A stretch of DNA of 64,000 nucleotides from Osmia lignaria lignaria (Eukaryota; Arthropoda; Insecta; Hymenoptera; Megachilidae). The notes under the pieces were generated by a model, which saw nothing but the letters and a program-made list of their open reading frames with translations, was not told the origin of the DNA and searched no databases. The translations under genes were made by a program, and so were the position numbers. The stretch covers positions 17,320,001 through 17,384,000 of the forward strand of contig NW_027478160.1 of assembly GCF_051020975.1 (NCBI RefSeq), written 5' to 3'. Below, in pieces: positions 1 through 13,437 of this stretch; positions within the stretch are counted from its first letter, which is position 1, and the number at the start of each line of letters is the position of its first letter.

Positions 1-239
1 GTGGCCCCTTTCTTTGAGATAACTCTGCACTATTGCGAGCTGCAAATGCCACTTCCAGCTTAGCTGTGCAGAAGAAGAACAACAAGAAGAAGAAATATCT
101 CGAAATATGTCCGTTAGGCCCCTTCCCTTGAGCTGAATCTGCAAATATCTCGGAAACGAAGCGAGCTATGGCAAAATGTTAAGAGACGTTTTTTGTAGAG
201 AATTATGTTTCCTACAATTTATGTTCTATGATATTTTTT
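1..239. repeat. Partial monomer at left edge
   Basis: This is the last 239 bp of a monomer cut by the window edge. It begins at GTGGCCCC, which corresponds to monomer offset 84, and continues in phase into the first complete copy at 240. It carries the GAGCTGAATCTGC version of the right internal repeat, so the array clearly extends beyond the window. Confidence 0.95.
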
Positions 240-883
240 GATCAGAAGCGTAGTTTTCGAGATATATCGAGATATTTAAAAGTTCCGAAGCCGCACCAAC
301 ATAATGGAGATACAGAAACACCGTGGCCCCTTTCTTTGAGATAACGCTGCACTAGTGCGAGCTGGAAATGCCACTTCCAGTTTAGCTGTGCAGAAGAAGA
401 ACAACAAGAAGCAGAAATATCTCGAAATATGTCCGTTAGGCCCCTTCCCTTGAGATAAATCTGCAAATATCTCGGAAACGAAGCGAGCTATGGCAAAATG
501 TTAAGAGACCTTTTTTGTAGAGAATTAAGTTTCCTACTTTTTATGTTCTATGATATTTTTTGATCAGATGCGTAGTTCTCGAGATATATCAAGATATTTA
601 AAAGTTCCGAAGCCGCACCAACATAATAGAGATACAGAAACACCGTGGCCCCTTTCTTTGAGATAACTCTGCACTATTGCGAGCTGGAAATGCCACTTCC
701 AGTTTAGCTGTGCAGAAGAAGAACAACAAGAAGAAGAAATATCTCGAAATATGTCCGTCAGGCCCCTTCCCTTGAGATATATCTGTAAATATCTCGGAAA
801 CGAAGCGAGCTATGGCAAAATGTTAAGAGACCTTTTTTGTAGAGAATTATGTTTCCTACAATTTATGTTCTATGATATTTTTT

Positions 884-2493
884 GATCAGGAGCGTAGTTT
901 TCGAGATATATCGAGATATTTAAAAGTTCCGAAGCCGCACCAACATAATAGAGATACAGAAACACCGTGGCCCCTTTCTTTGAGATAACTCTGCACTATT
1001 GCGAGCTGCAAATGCCACTTCCAGTTTAGCTGTGCAGAAGAAGAACAACAAGAAGAAGAAATATCTCGAAATATGTCCGTTAGGCCAGTTCCTTTGAGCT
1101 GAATCTGCAAATATCTCGGAAACGAAGCGAGCTATGGCAAAATGTTAAGAGACCTTTTTTGTAGAGAATTAAGTTTCCTACTTTTTATGTTCTATGATAT
1201 TTTTTGATCAGATGCGTAGTTCTCGAGATATATCAAGATATTTAAAAGTTCCGAAGCCGCACCAACATAATAGGGATACAGAAACACCGTGGCCCCTCTC
1301 TTTGAGATAACTCTGCACTATTGCGAGCTGGAAATGCCACTTCCAGTTTAGCTGTGCAGAAGAAGAACAACAAGAAGAAGAAATATCTCGAAATATGTCC
1401 GTTAGGCCCCTTCCCTTGAGATAAATGTGCAAATATCTCGGAAACGAAGCGAGCTATGGCAAAATGTTAAGAGACCTTTTTTGTAGAGAATTAAGTTTCC
1501 TACTTTTTATGTTCTATGATATTTTTTGATCAGATGCGTAGTTCTCGAGATATATCAAGATATTTAAAAGTTCCGATGCCGCACCAACATAATAGAGATA
1601 CAGAAACACCGTGGCCCCTCTCTTTGAGATAACTCTGCACTATTGCGAGCTGGAAATGCCACTTCCAGTTTAGCTGTGCAGAACAAGAACAACAAGAAGC
1701 AGAAATATCTCGAAATATGTCCGTTAGGCCCCTTCCCTTGAGATAAATCTGCAAATATCTCGGAAACGAAGCGAGCTATGGCAAAATGTTAAGAGACCTT
1801 TTTTGTAGAGAATTAAGTTTCCTACTTTTTATGTTCTATGATATTTTTTGATCAGATGCGTAGTTCTCGAGATATATCAAGATATTTAAAAGTTCCGAAG
1901 CCGCACCAACATAATAGAGATACAGAAACACCGTGGCCCCTTTCTTTGAGATAACTCCGCACTATTGCGAGCTGGAAATGCCACTTCCAGTTTAGCTGTG
2001 CAGAAGAAGAACAACAAGAAGAAGAAATATCTCGAAATATGTCCGTCAGGCCCCTTCCCTTGAGATATATGTGCAAATATCTCGGAAACGAAGCGAGCTA
2101 TGGCAAAATGTTAAGAGACCTTTTTTGTAGAGAATTATGTTTCCTACAATTTATGTTCTATGATATTTTTTGATCAGAAGCGTAGTTTTCGAGATATATC
2201 GAGATATTTAAAAGTTCCGAAGCCGCACCAACATAATAGAGATACAGAAACACCGTGGCCCCTTTCTTTGAGATAACTCTGCACTATTGCGAGCTGCAAA
2301 TGCCACTTCCAGTTTAGCTGTGCAGAAGAAGAACAACAAGAAGAAGAAATATCTCGAAATATGTCCGTTAGGCCCCTTCCCTTGAGATAAATCTGCAAAT
2401 ATCTTGGAAACGAAGCGAGCTATGGCAAAATGTTAAGAGACCTTTTTTGTAGAGAATTAAGTTTCCTACTTTTTATGTTCTATGATATTTTTT
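884..2493. repeat. Higher-order block, five monomers, copy 1 (8-monomer spacing)
   Basis: Five successive monomers match 3460-5069 in order at a distance of 2,576 bp, which is 8 monomers. Private markers recur in both: GATCAGGAGCG at the start, GATGCCGCACC and CAGAACAAG in the third monomer, and GTGCAAATATC in the second and fourth. Copy 1 differs by isolated bases, for example ACTCCGCAC near 1956 and ATCTTGG near 2402. The next three monomers (2494-3459) do not match 5070-6035 well, so the 8-mer holds for only five of eight members. Confidence 0.8.
1328..1346. other. Six-base-pair inverted repeat present in one monomer class
   Basis: CTGGAA and TTCCAG flank the seven bases ATGCCAC, so either strand could fold a short stem-loop. 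It is intact only in monomers reading GCTGGAAATG. In the other main class, GCTGCAAATG, the third stem pair is lost. The intact class dominates the first 6 kb and becomes a minority to the right. No function is shown. Confidence 0.5.
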
Positions 2494-3459
2494 GATCAGA
2501 TGCGTAGTTCTCGAGATATATCAAGATATTTAAAAGTTCCGAAGCCGCACCAACATAATAGAGATACAGAAACACCGTGGCCCCTTTCTTTGAGATAACT
2601 CTGCACTATTGCGAGCTGGAAATGCCACTTCCAGTTTAGCTGTGCAGAAGAAGAACAACAAGAAGAAGAAATATCTCGAAATATGTCCGTCAGGCCCCTT
2701 CCCTTGAGATATATCTGCAAATATCTCGGAAACGAAGCGAGCTATGGCAAAATGTTAAGAGACCTTTTTTGTAGAGAATTATGTTTCCTACAATTTATGT
2801 TCTATGATATTTTTTGATCAGAAGCGTAGTTTTCGAGATATATCGAGATATTTAAAAGTTCCGAAGCCGCACCAACATAATAGAGATACAGAAACACCGT
2901 GGCCCCTTTCTTTGAGATAACTCTGCACTATTGCGAGCTGCAAATGCCACTTCCAGTTTAGCTGTGCAGAAGAAGAACAACAAGAAGAAGAAATATCTCG
3001 AAATATGTCCGTTAGGCCAGTTCCTTTGAGTTGAATCTGCAAATATCTCGGAAACGAAGCGAGCTATGGCAAAATGTTAAGAGACCTTTTCTGTAGAGAA
3101 TTAAGTTTCCTACTTTTTATGTTCTATGATATTTTTTGATCAGATGCGTAGTTCTCGAGATATATCAAGATATTTAAAAGTTCCGAAGCCGCACCAACAT
3201 AATAGGGATACAGAAACACCGTGGCCCCTCTCTTTGAGATAACTCTGCACTATTGCGAGCTGCAAATGCCACTTCCAGCTTAGCTGTGCAGAAGAAGAAC
3301 AACAAGAAGAAGAAATATCTCGAAATATGTCCGTCAGGCCCCTTCCCTTGAGATATATCTGCAAATATCTCGGAAACGAAACGAGGTATGGCAAAATGTT
3401 AAGAGACCTTTTTTGTAGAGAATTATGTTTCCTACAATTTATGTTCTATGATATTTTTT

Positions 3460-5069
3460 GATCAGGAGCGTAGTTTTCGAGATATATCGAGATATTTAAA
3501 AGTTCCGAAGCCGCACCAACATAATAGAGATACAGAAACACCGTGGCCCCTTTCTTTGAGATAACTCTGCACTATTGCGAGCTGCAAATGCCACTTCCAG
3601 TTTAGCTGTGCAGAAGAAGAACAACAAGAAGAAGAAATATCTCGAAATATGTCCGTTAGGCCAGTTCCTTTGAGCTGAATCTGCAAATATCTCGGAAACG
3701 AAGCGAGCTATGGCAAAATGTTAAGAGACCTTTTTTGTAGAGAATTAAGTTTCCTACTTTTTATGTTCTATGATATTTTTTGATCAGATGCGTAGTTCTC
3801 GAGATATATCAAGATATTTAAAAGTTCCGAAGCCGCACCAACATAATAGGGATACAGAAACACCGTGGCCCCTCTCTTTGAGATAACTCTGCACTATTGC
3901 GAGCTGGAAATGCCACTTCCAGTTTAGCTGTGCAGAAGAAGAACAACAAGAAGAAGAAATATCTCGAAATATGTCCGTTAGGCCCCTTCCCTTGAGATAA
4001 ATGTGCAAATATCTCGGAAACGAAGCGAGCTATGGCAAAATGTTAAGAGACCTTTTTTGTAGAGAATTAAGTTTCCTACTTTTTATGTTCTATGATATTT
4101 TTTGATCAGATGCGTAGTTCTCGAGATATATCAAGATATTTAAAAGTTCCGATGCCGCACCAACATAATAGAGATACAGAAACACCGTGGCCCCTCTCTT
4201 TGAGATAACTCTGCACTATTGCGAGCTGGAAATGCCACTTCCAGTTTAGCTGTGCAGAACAAGAACAACAAGAAGCAGAAATATCTCGAAATATGTCCGT
4301 TAGGCCCCTTCCCTTGAGATAAATCTGCAAATATCTCGGAAACGAAGCGAGCTATGGCAAAATGTTAAGAGACCTTTTTTGTAGAGAATTAAGTTTCCTA
4401 CTTTTTATGTTCTATGATATTTTTTGATCAGATGCGTAGTTCTCGAGATATATCAAGATATTTAAAAGTTCCGAAGCCGCACCAACATAATAGAGATACA
4501 GAAACACCGTGGCCCCTTTCTTTGAGATAACTCTGCACTATTGCGAGCTGGAAATGCCACTTCCAGTTTAGCTGTGCAGAAGAAGAACAACAAGAAGAAG
4601 AAATATCTCGAAATATGTCCGTCAGGCCCCTTCCCTTGAGATATATGTGCAAATATCTCGGAAACGAAGCGAGCTATGGCAAAATGTTAAGAGACCTTTT
4701 TTGTAGAGAATTATGTTTCCTACAATTTATGTTCTATGATATTTTTTGATCAGAAGCGTAGTTTTCGAGATATATCGAGATATTTAAAAGTTCCGAAGCC
4801 GCACCAACATAATAGAGATACAGAAACACCGTGGCCCCTTTCTTTGAGATAACTCTGCACTATTGCGAGCTGCAAATGCCACTTCCAGTTTAGCTGTGCA
4901 GAAGAAGAACAACAAGAAGAAGAAATATCTCGAAATATGTCCGTTAGGCCCCTTCCCTTGAGATAAATCTGCAAATATCTCGGAAACGAAGCGAGCTATG
5001 GCAAAATGTTAAGAGACCTTTTTTGTAGAGAATTAAGTTTCCTACTTTTTATGTTCTATGATATTTTTT
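3460..5069. repeat. Higher-order block, five monomers, copy 2 (8-monomer spacing)
   Basis: This is the second copy of the block at 884-2493, with the same order of monomer types. The flanking monomers on both sides differ from those of copy 1. It is therefore better read as a duplicated block with eroded neighbours than as a complete tandem 8-mer. Confidence 0.8.
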
Positions 5070-6357
5070 GATCAGATGCGTAGTTCTCGAGATATATCAA
5101 GATATTTAAAAGTTCCGAAGCCGCACCAACATAATAGGGATACAGAAACACCGTGGCCCCTCTCTTTGAGATAACTCTGCACTATTGCGAGCTGGAAATG
5201 CCACTTCCAGTTTAGCTGTGCAGAAGAAGAACAACAAGAAGAAGAAATATCTCGAAATATGTCCGTCAGGCCCCTTCCCTTGAGATAAATCTGCAAATAT
5301 CTCGGAAACGAAGCGAGCTATGGCAAAATGTTAAGAGACCTTTTTTGTAGAGAATTAAGTTTCCTACTTTTTATCTTCTATGATATTTTTTGATCAGATG
5401 CGTAGTTCTCGAGATATATCAAGATATTTAAAAGTTCCGAAGCCGCACCAACATAATAGAGATACAGAAACACCGTGGCCCCTCTCTTTGAGATAACTCT
5501 GCACTATTGCGAGCTGGAAATGCCACTTCCAGTTTAGCTGTGCAGAAGAAGAACAACAAGAAGCAGAAATATTTCGAAATATGTCCGTCAGGCCCCTTCC
5601 CTTGAGATAAATCTGCAAATATCTCGGAAACGACGCGAGCTATGGCAAAACGTTAAGAGACCTTTTTTGTAGAGAATTAGGTTTCCTACTTTTTATTCTC
5701 TATGATATTTTTTGATCAGATGCGTAGTTCTCGAGATATATCAAGATATTTAAAAGTTCCGAAGCCGCACCAACATAATAGAGATACAGAAACACCGTGG
5801 CCCCTCTCTTTGAGATAACTCTGCACTATTGCGAGCTGGAAATGCCACTTCCAGTTTAGCTGTGCAGAAGAAGAACAACAAGAAGAAGAAATATCTCGAA
5901 ATATGTCCGTTAGGCCCCTTCCCTTGAGATAAATGTGCAAATATCTCGGAAACGAAGCGAGCTATGGCAAAATGTTTAGAGACCTTTTTTGTAGAGAATT
6001 AAGTTTCCTACTTTTTATGTTCTATGATATTTTTTGATCAGATGCGTAGTTCTCGAGATATATAAAGATATTTAAAAGTTCCGAAGCCGCACCAGCATAA
6101 TAGAGATACAGAAACACCGTGGCCCCTTTCTTTGAGATAACTCTGCACTATTGCGAGCTGCAAATGCCACTTCCAGCTTAGCTGTGCAGAAGAAGAACAA
6201 CAAGAAGAAGAAATATCGCGAAATATGTCCGTCAGGCCCCTTCCCTTGAGATAAATCTGCAAATATCTCGGAAACAAAGCGAGCTATGGCAAAATGTTAA
6301 GAGACCTTTTTTGTAGAGAATTAAGTTTCCTACTTTTTATCTTCTATGATATTTCTT

Positions 6358-6678
6358 GATCAGATGCGTAGTTCTCGAGATATATCAAGATATTTAAAAG
6401 TTCCGAAGCCGCACCAACATAATAGAGATACAGAAACACCGTGGCCCCTCTCTTTGAGATAACTCTGCACTATTGCGAGCTGAAATGCCACTTCCAGTTT
6501 AGCTGTGCAGAAGAAGAACAACAAGAAGAAGAAATATCTCGAAATATGTCCGTTAGGCCCCTTCCCTTGAGATAAATCTGCAAATATCTCGGAAACGAAG
6601 CGAGCAATGGCAAAATGTTGAGAGACCTTTTTGGTAGAGAATTAAGTTTCCTACTTTTTATGTTCTATGATATTTTTT
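6358..6678. repeat. Monomer with single-base deletion (321 bp)
   Basis: GCGAGCTGAAATG near 6482 is one base shorter than GCGAGCTG(G/C/T)AAATG elsewhere. The same base is missing at 7446, 10987, 12597 and 15157. In this copy the following text is CCACTTCCAGTTT, unlike the other four. Confidence 0.9.
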
Positions 6679-9000
6679 GATCAGATGCGTAGTTCTCGAG
6701 ATATATCAAGATATTTAAAAGTTCCGAAGCCGCACCAACATAATAGAGATACAGAAACACCGTGGCCCCTTTCTTTGAGATAACTCTGCACTATTGCGAG
6801 CTGCAAATGCCACTTCCAGCTTAGCTGTGCAGAAGAAGAACAACAAGAAGAAGAAGTATCTCGAAATATGTCCGTCAGGCCCCTTCCCTTGAGATAAATC
6901 AGCAAATATCTCGGAAACGAAGAGAGCTATGGCAAAATGTTAAGAGACCTTTTTTGTAGAGAATTAAGTTTCCTACTTTTCATGTTCTATGATATTTTTT
7001 GATCAGATGCGTAGTTCTCGAGATATATCAAGATATTTAAAAGTTCCGAAGCCGCACCAACATAATAGAGATACAGAAACACCGTGGCCCCTTTCTTTGA
7101 AATAACTCTGCACTATTGCGAGCTGCAAATGCCACTTCCAGCTTAGCTGTGCAGAAGAAGAACAACAAGAAGAAGAAATATCTCGAAATATGTCCGTCAG
7201 GCCCCTTCCCTTGAGATAAATCAGCAAATATCTCGGAAACGAAGCGAGCTATGGCAAAATGTTAAGAGACCTTTTTTGTAGAGAATTAAGTTTCCTACTT
7301 TTCATGTTCTATGATATTTTTTGATCAGAAGCGTAGTTTTCGAGATATATCGAGATATTTAAAAGTTCCGAAGCCGCACCAACATAATAGAGATACAGAA
7401 ACACCGTGGCCCCTCTCTTTGAGATAACTCTGCACTATTGCGAGCTGAAATGCCACTTCCAGCTTAGCTGTGCAGAAGAAGAACAACAAGAAGAAGAAAT
7501 ATCTCGAAATATGTCCGTTAGGCCCCTTCCCTTGAGATAAATCTGCAAATATCTCGGAAACGAAGCGAGCAATGGCAAAATGTTGAGAGACCTTTTTTGT
7601 AGAGAATTAAGTTTCCTACTTTTTATGTTCTATGATATTTTTTGATCAGAAGCGTAGTTTTCGAGATATATCGAGATATTTAAAAGTTCCGAAGCCGCAC
7701 CAACATAATAGAGATACAGAAACACCGTGGCCCCTTTCTTTGAGATAACTCTGCACTAGTGCGAGCCGCAAATGCCACTTCCAGCTTAGCTGTGCAGAAG
7801 AAGAACAACAAGAAGAAGAAATATCTCGAAATATGTCCGTCAGGCCCCTTCCCTTGAGATAAATCTGCAAATATCTCGGAAACGACGCGAGCTATGGCAA
7901 AATGTTAAGAGACCTTTTTTGTAGAGAATTAGGTTTCCTACTTTTTATCTTCTATGATATTTTTCGATCAGATGCGTAGTTCTCGAGATATATCAAGATA
8001 TTTAAAAGTTTCGAAGCCGCACCAACATAATAGAGATACAGAAACACCGTGGCCCCTCTCTTTGAGATAACTCTGCACTATTGCGAGCTGGAAATGCCAC
8101 TTCCAGTTTAGCTGTGCAGAAGAAGAACAACAAGAAGAAGAAATATCTCGAAATATGTCCGTTAGGCCCCTTCCCTTGAGATAAATGTGCAAATATCGCG
8201 GAAACGAAGCGAGCTATGGCAAAATGTTAAGAGACCTTTTTTGTAGAGAATTAAGTTTCCTACTTTTGATGTTCTATGATATTTTTTGATCAGATGCGTA
8301 GTTCTCGAGATATATCAAGATATTTAAAAGTTCCGAAGCCGCACCAACATAATAGAGATACAGAAACACCGTGGCCCCTTTCTTTGAGATAACTCTGCAC
8401 TATTGCGAGCTGCAAATGCCACTTCCAGCTTAGCTGTGCAGAAGAAGAACAACAAGAAGAAGAAATATCGCGAAATATGTCCGTCAGGCCCCTTCCCTTG
8501 AGATAAATCTGCAAATATCTCGGAAACAAAGCGAGCTATGGCAAAATGTTAAGAGACCTTTTTTGTAGAGAATTAAGTTTCCTACTTTTTATCTTCTATG
8601 ATATTTCTTGATCAGATGCGTAGTTCTCGAGATATATCAAGATATTTAAAAGTTCCGAAGCCGCACCAACATAATAGAGATACAGAAACACCGTGGCCCC
8701 TCTCTTTGAGATAACTCTGCACTATTGCGAGCTGTAAATGCCACTTCCAGCTTAGCTGTGCAGAAGAAGAACAACAAGAAGAAGAAATATCTCGAAATAT
8801 GTCCGTCAGGCCAGTTCCTTTGAGCTGAATCTGCAAATATCTCGGAAACGAAGCGAGCTATGGCAAAATGTTAAAAGACGTTTTTTGTAGAGAATTATGT
8901 TTCCTACAATTTATGTTCTATGATATTTTTTGATCAGAAGCGTAGTTTTCGAGATATATCGAGATATTTAAAAGTTCCGAAGCCGCACCAACATAATAGA
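6551..9000. repeat. Duplicated block, about 7.6 monomers, copy 1 (11-monomer spacing)
   Basis: This matches 10092-12541 at a constant shift of 3,541 bp, which is 11 monomers less one deleted base. Shared rare markers include TTTTTGGTAG (6629), GAAGAAGTATC (6851), TTTGAAATAAC (7097), the one-base deletion near 7446, GTTTCGAAGCC (8009) and TTTCTTGATCAG (8603). The left boundary lies inside a monomer: the front half at 6358 differs from its counterpart at 9898, while the tail agrees. Boundaries are good to about 50 bp. Confidence 0.8.
7323..7643. repeat. Monomer with single-base deletion (321 bp)
   Basis: GCTGAAATG near 7446, followed by CCACTTCCAGCTT. The partner monomer at 10864 is 3,541 bp downstream and carries the same loss, so the deletion was copied with the block. 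Confidence 0.9.
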
Positions 9001-10091
9001 GGTACAGAAACACCGTGGCCCCTCTCTTTGAGATAACTCTGCACTATTGCGAGCTGGAAATGCCGCTTCCAGTTTAGCTGTGCAGAAGAAGAACAACAAG
9101 AAGAAGAAATATCTCGAAATATGTCCGTTAGGCCCCTTCCCTTGAGATAAATCTGCAAATATCTCGGAAACGAAGCGAGCTATGGGAAAATGTTCAGAGA
9201 CCTTTTTTGTAGAGAGTTAAGTTTCCTACTTTTTATGTTCTATGATATTTTTTGATCAGATGCGTAGTTCTCGAGATATATCAAGATATTTAAAAGTTCC
9301 GAAGCCGCACCAACATAATAGAGATACAGAAACACCGTGGCCCCTTTCTTTGATATAACTCTGCACTATTGCGAGCTGTAAATGCCACTTCCAGCTTAGC
9401 TGTGCAGAAGAAGAACAACAAGAAGAAGAAATATCTCGAAATATGTCCGTCAGGCCCCTTCCCTTGAGATATATCTGCAAATATCTCGGAAACGAAGTGA
9501 CCTATGGCAAAATGTTAAGAGACCTTTTTTGTAGAGAATTATGTTTCCTACAATTTATGTGCTATGATATTTTTTGATCAGAAGCGTAGTTTTCGAGATA
9601 TATCGAGATATTTAAAAGTTCCGAAGCCGCACCAACATAATAGAGATACAGAAACACCGTGGCCCCTTTCTTTGAGATAAGGCTGCACTAGTGCGAGTCG
9701 CAAATGCCACTTCCAGCTTAGCTGTGCAGAAGAAGAACAACAAGAAGAAGAAATATCTCGAAATATGTCCGTCAGGCCCCTTCCCTTGAGATAAATCTGC
9801 AAATATCTCGGAAACGAAGCGAGCAATGGCAAAATGTTGAGAGACCTTTTTTGTAGAGAATTAGGTTTCCTACTTTTTATGTTCTATGATATTTTTTGAT
9901 CAGATGCGTAGTTCTCGAGATATATCAAGATATTTAAAAGTTCCGAAGCCGCACCAACATAATAGAGATACAGAAACACCGTGGCCCCTTTCTTTGAGAT
10001 AACTCTGCACTATTGCGAGCTGCAAATGCCACTTCCAGCTTAGCTGTGCATAAGAAGAACAACAAGAAGAAGAAATATCTCGAAATATGTC

Positions 10092-12541
10092 CGTTAGGCC
10101 CCTTCCCTTGAGATAAATCTGCAAATATCTCGGAAACGAAGCGAGCAATGGCAAAATGTTGAGAGACCTTTTTGGTAGAGAATTAAGTTTCCTACTTTTT
10201 ATGTTCTATGATATTTTTTGATCAGATGCGTAGTTCTCGAGATATATCAAGATATTTAAAAGTTCCGAAGCCGCACCAACATAATAGAGATACAGAAACA
10301 CCGTGGCCCCTTTCTTTGAGATAACTCTGCACTATTGCGAGCTGCAAATGCCACTTCCAGCTTAGCTGTGCAGAAGAAGAACAACAAGAAGAAGAAGTAT
10401 CTCGAAATATGTCCGTCAGGCCCCTTCCCTTGAGATAAATCAGCAAATATCTCGGAAACGAAGAGAGCTATGGCAAAATGTTAAGAGACCTTTTTTGTAG
10501 AGAATTAAGTTTCCTACTTTTCATGTTCTATGATATTTTTTGATCAGATGCGTAGTTCTCGAGATATATCAAGATATTTAAAAGTTCCGAAGCCGCACCA
10601 ACATAATAGAGATACAGAAACACCGTGGCCCCTTTCTTTGAAATAACTCTGCACTATTGCGAGCTGCAAATGCCACTTCCAGCTTAGCTGTGCAGAAGAA
10701 GAACAACAAGAAGAAGAAATATCTCGAAATATGTCCGTCAGGCCCCTTCCCTTGAGATAAATCAGCAAATATCTCGGAAACGAAGCGAGCTATGGCAAAA
10801 TGTTAAGAGACCTTTTTTGTAGAGAATTAAGTTTCCTACTTTTCATGTTCTATGATATTTTTTGATCAGAAGCGTAGTTTTCGAGATATATCGAGATATT
10901 TAAAAGTTCCGAAGCCGCACCAACATAATAGAGATACAGATACACCGTGGCCCCTCTCTTTGAGATAACTCTGCACTATTGCGAGCTGAAATGCCACTTC
11001 CAGCTTAGCTGTGCAGAAGAAGAACAACAAGAAGAAGAAATATCTCGAAATATGTCCGTTAGGCCCCTTCCCTTGAGATAAATCTGCAAATATCTCGGAA
11101 ACGAAGCGAGCAATGGCAAAATGTTGAGAGACCTTTTTTGTAGAGAATTAAGTTTCCTACTTTTTATGTTCTATGATATTTTTTGATCAGAAGCGTAGTT
11201 TTCGAGATATATCGAGATATTTAAAAGTTCCGAAGCCGCACCAACATAATAGAGATACAGAAACACCGTGGCCCCTTTCTTTGAGATAACTCTGCACTAG
11301 TGCGAGCCGCAAATGCCACTTCCAGCTTAGCTGTGCAGAAGAAGAACAACAAGAAGAAGAAATATCTCGAAATATGTCCGTCAGGCCCCTTCCCTTGAGA
11401 TAAATCTGCAAATATCTCGGAAACGACGCGAGCTATGGCAAAATGTTAAGAGACCTTTTTTGTAGAGAATTAGGTTTCCTACTTTTTATCTTCTATGATA
11501 TTTTTTGATCAGATGCGTAGTTCTCGAGATATATCAAGATATTTAAAAGTTTCGAAGCCGCACCAACATAATAGAGATACAGAAACACCGTGGCCCCTCT
11601 CTTTGAGATAACTCTGCACTATTGCGAGCTGGAAATGCCACTTCCAGTTTAGCTGTGCAGAAGAAGAACAACAAGAAGAAGAAATATCTCGAAATATGTC
11701 CGTTAGGCCCCTTCCCTTGAGATAAATGTGCAAATATCTCGGAAACGAAGCGAGCTATGGCAAAATGTTAAGAGACCTTTTTTGTAGAGAATTAAGTTTC
11801 CTACTTTTTATGTTCTATGATATTTTTTGATTAGATGCGTAGTTCTCGAGATATATCAAGATATTTAAAAGTTCCGAAGCCGCACCAACATAATAGAGAT
11901 ACAGAAACACCGTGGCCCCTTTCTTTGAGATAACTCTGCACTATTGCGAGCTGCAAATGCCACTTCCAGCTTAGCTGTGCAGAAGAAGAACAACAAGAAG
12001 AAGAAATATCGCGAAATATGTCCGTCAGGCCCCTTCCCTTGAGATAAATCTGCAAATATCTCGGAAACAAAGCGAGCTATGGCAAAATGTTAAGAGACCT
12101 TTTTTGTAGAGAATTAAGTTTCCTACTTTTTATCTTCCATGATATTTCTTGATCAGATGCGTAGTTCTCGAGATATATCAAGATATTTAAAAGTTCCGAA
12201 GCCGCACCAACATAATAGAGATACAGAAACACCGTGGCCCCTCTCTTTGAGATAACTCTGCACTATTGCGAGCTGTAAATGCCACTTCCAGCTTAGCTGT
12301 GCAGAAGAAGAACAACAAGAAGAAGAAATATCTCGAAATACGTCCGTCAGGCCAGTTCCTTTGAGCTGAATCTGCAAATATCTCGGAAACGAAGCGAGCT
12401 ATGGCAAAATGTTAAGAGACGTTTTTTGTAGAGAATTATGTTTCCTACAATTTATGTTCTATGATATTTTTTGATCAGAAGCGTAGTTTTCGAGATATAT
12501 CGAGATATTTAAAAGTTCCGAAGCCGCACCAACATAATAGA
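10092..12541. repeat. Duplicated block, about 7.6 monomers, copy 2 (11-monomer spacing)
   Basis: This is the second copy of 6551-9000. Differences are scattered single bases: GATACAGATACACC near 10940, TTTTTTGATTAG near 11829, ATCTTCCATG near 12135 and ATACGTCC near 12338. After about 12541 the copies part: this side has GCTGAAATGCCACTGCC, while the other has GCTGGAAATGCCGCTTCC. Confidence 0.8.
10864..11184. repeat. Monomer with single-base deletion (321 bp)
   Basis: GCTGAAATG near 10987. It is the counterpart of the monomer at 7323 in the 11-monomer duplication, with one further private change, CAGATACACC, near 10940. Confidence 0.9.
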
Positions 12542-12793
12542 GATACAGAAACACCGTGGCCCCTCTCTTTGAGATAACTCTGCACTATTGCGAGCTGAAA
12601 TGCCACTGCCAGCTTAGCTGTGCAGAAGAAGAACAACAAGAAGAAGAAATATCTCGAAATATGTCCGTCAGGCCCCTTCCCTTGAGATAAATCAGCAAAT
12701 ATCTCGGAAACGAAGAGAGCTATGGCAAAATGTTAAGAGACCTTTTTTGTAGAGAATTAAGTTTCCTACTTTTCATGTTCTATGATATTTTTT
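12473..12793. repeat. Monomer with single-base deletion (321 bp)
   Basis: GCTGAAATGCCACTGCC near 12597. It shares both the deletion and the adjacent T-to-G change with the monomer at 15033. Confidence 0.9.
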
Positions 12794-13300
12794 GATCAGA
12801 TGCGTAGTTCTCGAGATATATCAAGATATTTAAAAGTTCCGAAGCCGCACCAACATAATAGAGATACAGAAACACCGTGGCCCCTCTCTTTGAGATAACT
12901 CTGCACTATTGCGAGCTGGAAATGCCACTTCCAGTTTAGCTGTGCAGAAGAAGAACAACAAGAAGAAGAAATATCTCGAAATATGTCCGTTAGGCCCCTT
13001 CCCTTGAGATAAATCTGCAAATATCTCGGAAACGAAGCGAGCTATGGGAAAATGTTCAGAGACCTTTTTTGTAGAGAGTTAAGTTTCCTACTTTTTATGT
13101 TCTATGATATTTTTTGATCAGATGCGTAGTTCTCGAGATATATCAAGATATTTAAAAGTTCCGAAGCCGCACCAACATAATAGAGATACAGAAACACCGT
13201 GGCCCCTTTCTTTGATATAACTCTGCACTATTGCGAGCTGTAAATGCCACTTCCAGCTTAGCTGTGCAGAAGAAGAACAACAAGAAGAAGAAATATCTCG
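12473..13300. repeat. Duplicated block, 2.6 monomers, copy 1
   Basis: This matches 15033-15860 at a shift of 2,560 bp: 8 monomers minus the 15-bp and 1-bp losses in between. Shared markers are GCTGAAATGCCACTGCC, AAGAGAGCTATGG, GGGAAAATGTTCAGAG with AGAGAGTTAAG, and TTTGATATAAC. The copies diverge where this one reads GTTAGGCC and the other GTCAGGCC. Confidence 0.75.
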
Positions 13301-13437
13301 AAATATGTCCGTTAGGCCCCTTCCCTTGAGATAAATCTGCAAATATCTCGGAAACGAAGCGAGCTATGGCAAAATGTTAAGAGACCTTTTTTGTAGAGAA
13401 TTAAGTTTCCTCCTTTTTATGTTCTATGATATTTTTT

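Noticed and set aside
884..6035. A complete tandem 8-mer across the first 6 kb
   Set aside because: Only five of the eight monomers match at that spacing. The other three differ in type, so I list a duplicated five-monomer block instead.
8009..8019. A near match to a Pol III B box (GTTTCGAAGCC) at 8009 and 11550
   Set aside because: It is found in only two copies, which are the same duplicated monomer. The common monomer has an extra C in place of a T (GTTCCGAAGCC), which breaks the match, and no A box stands at a suitable distance upstream.
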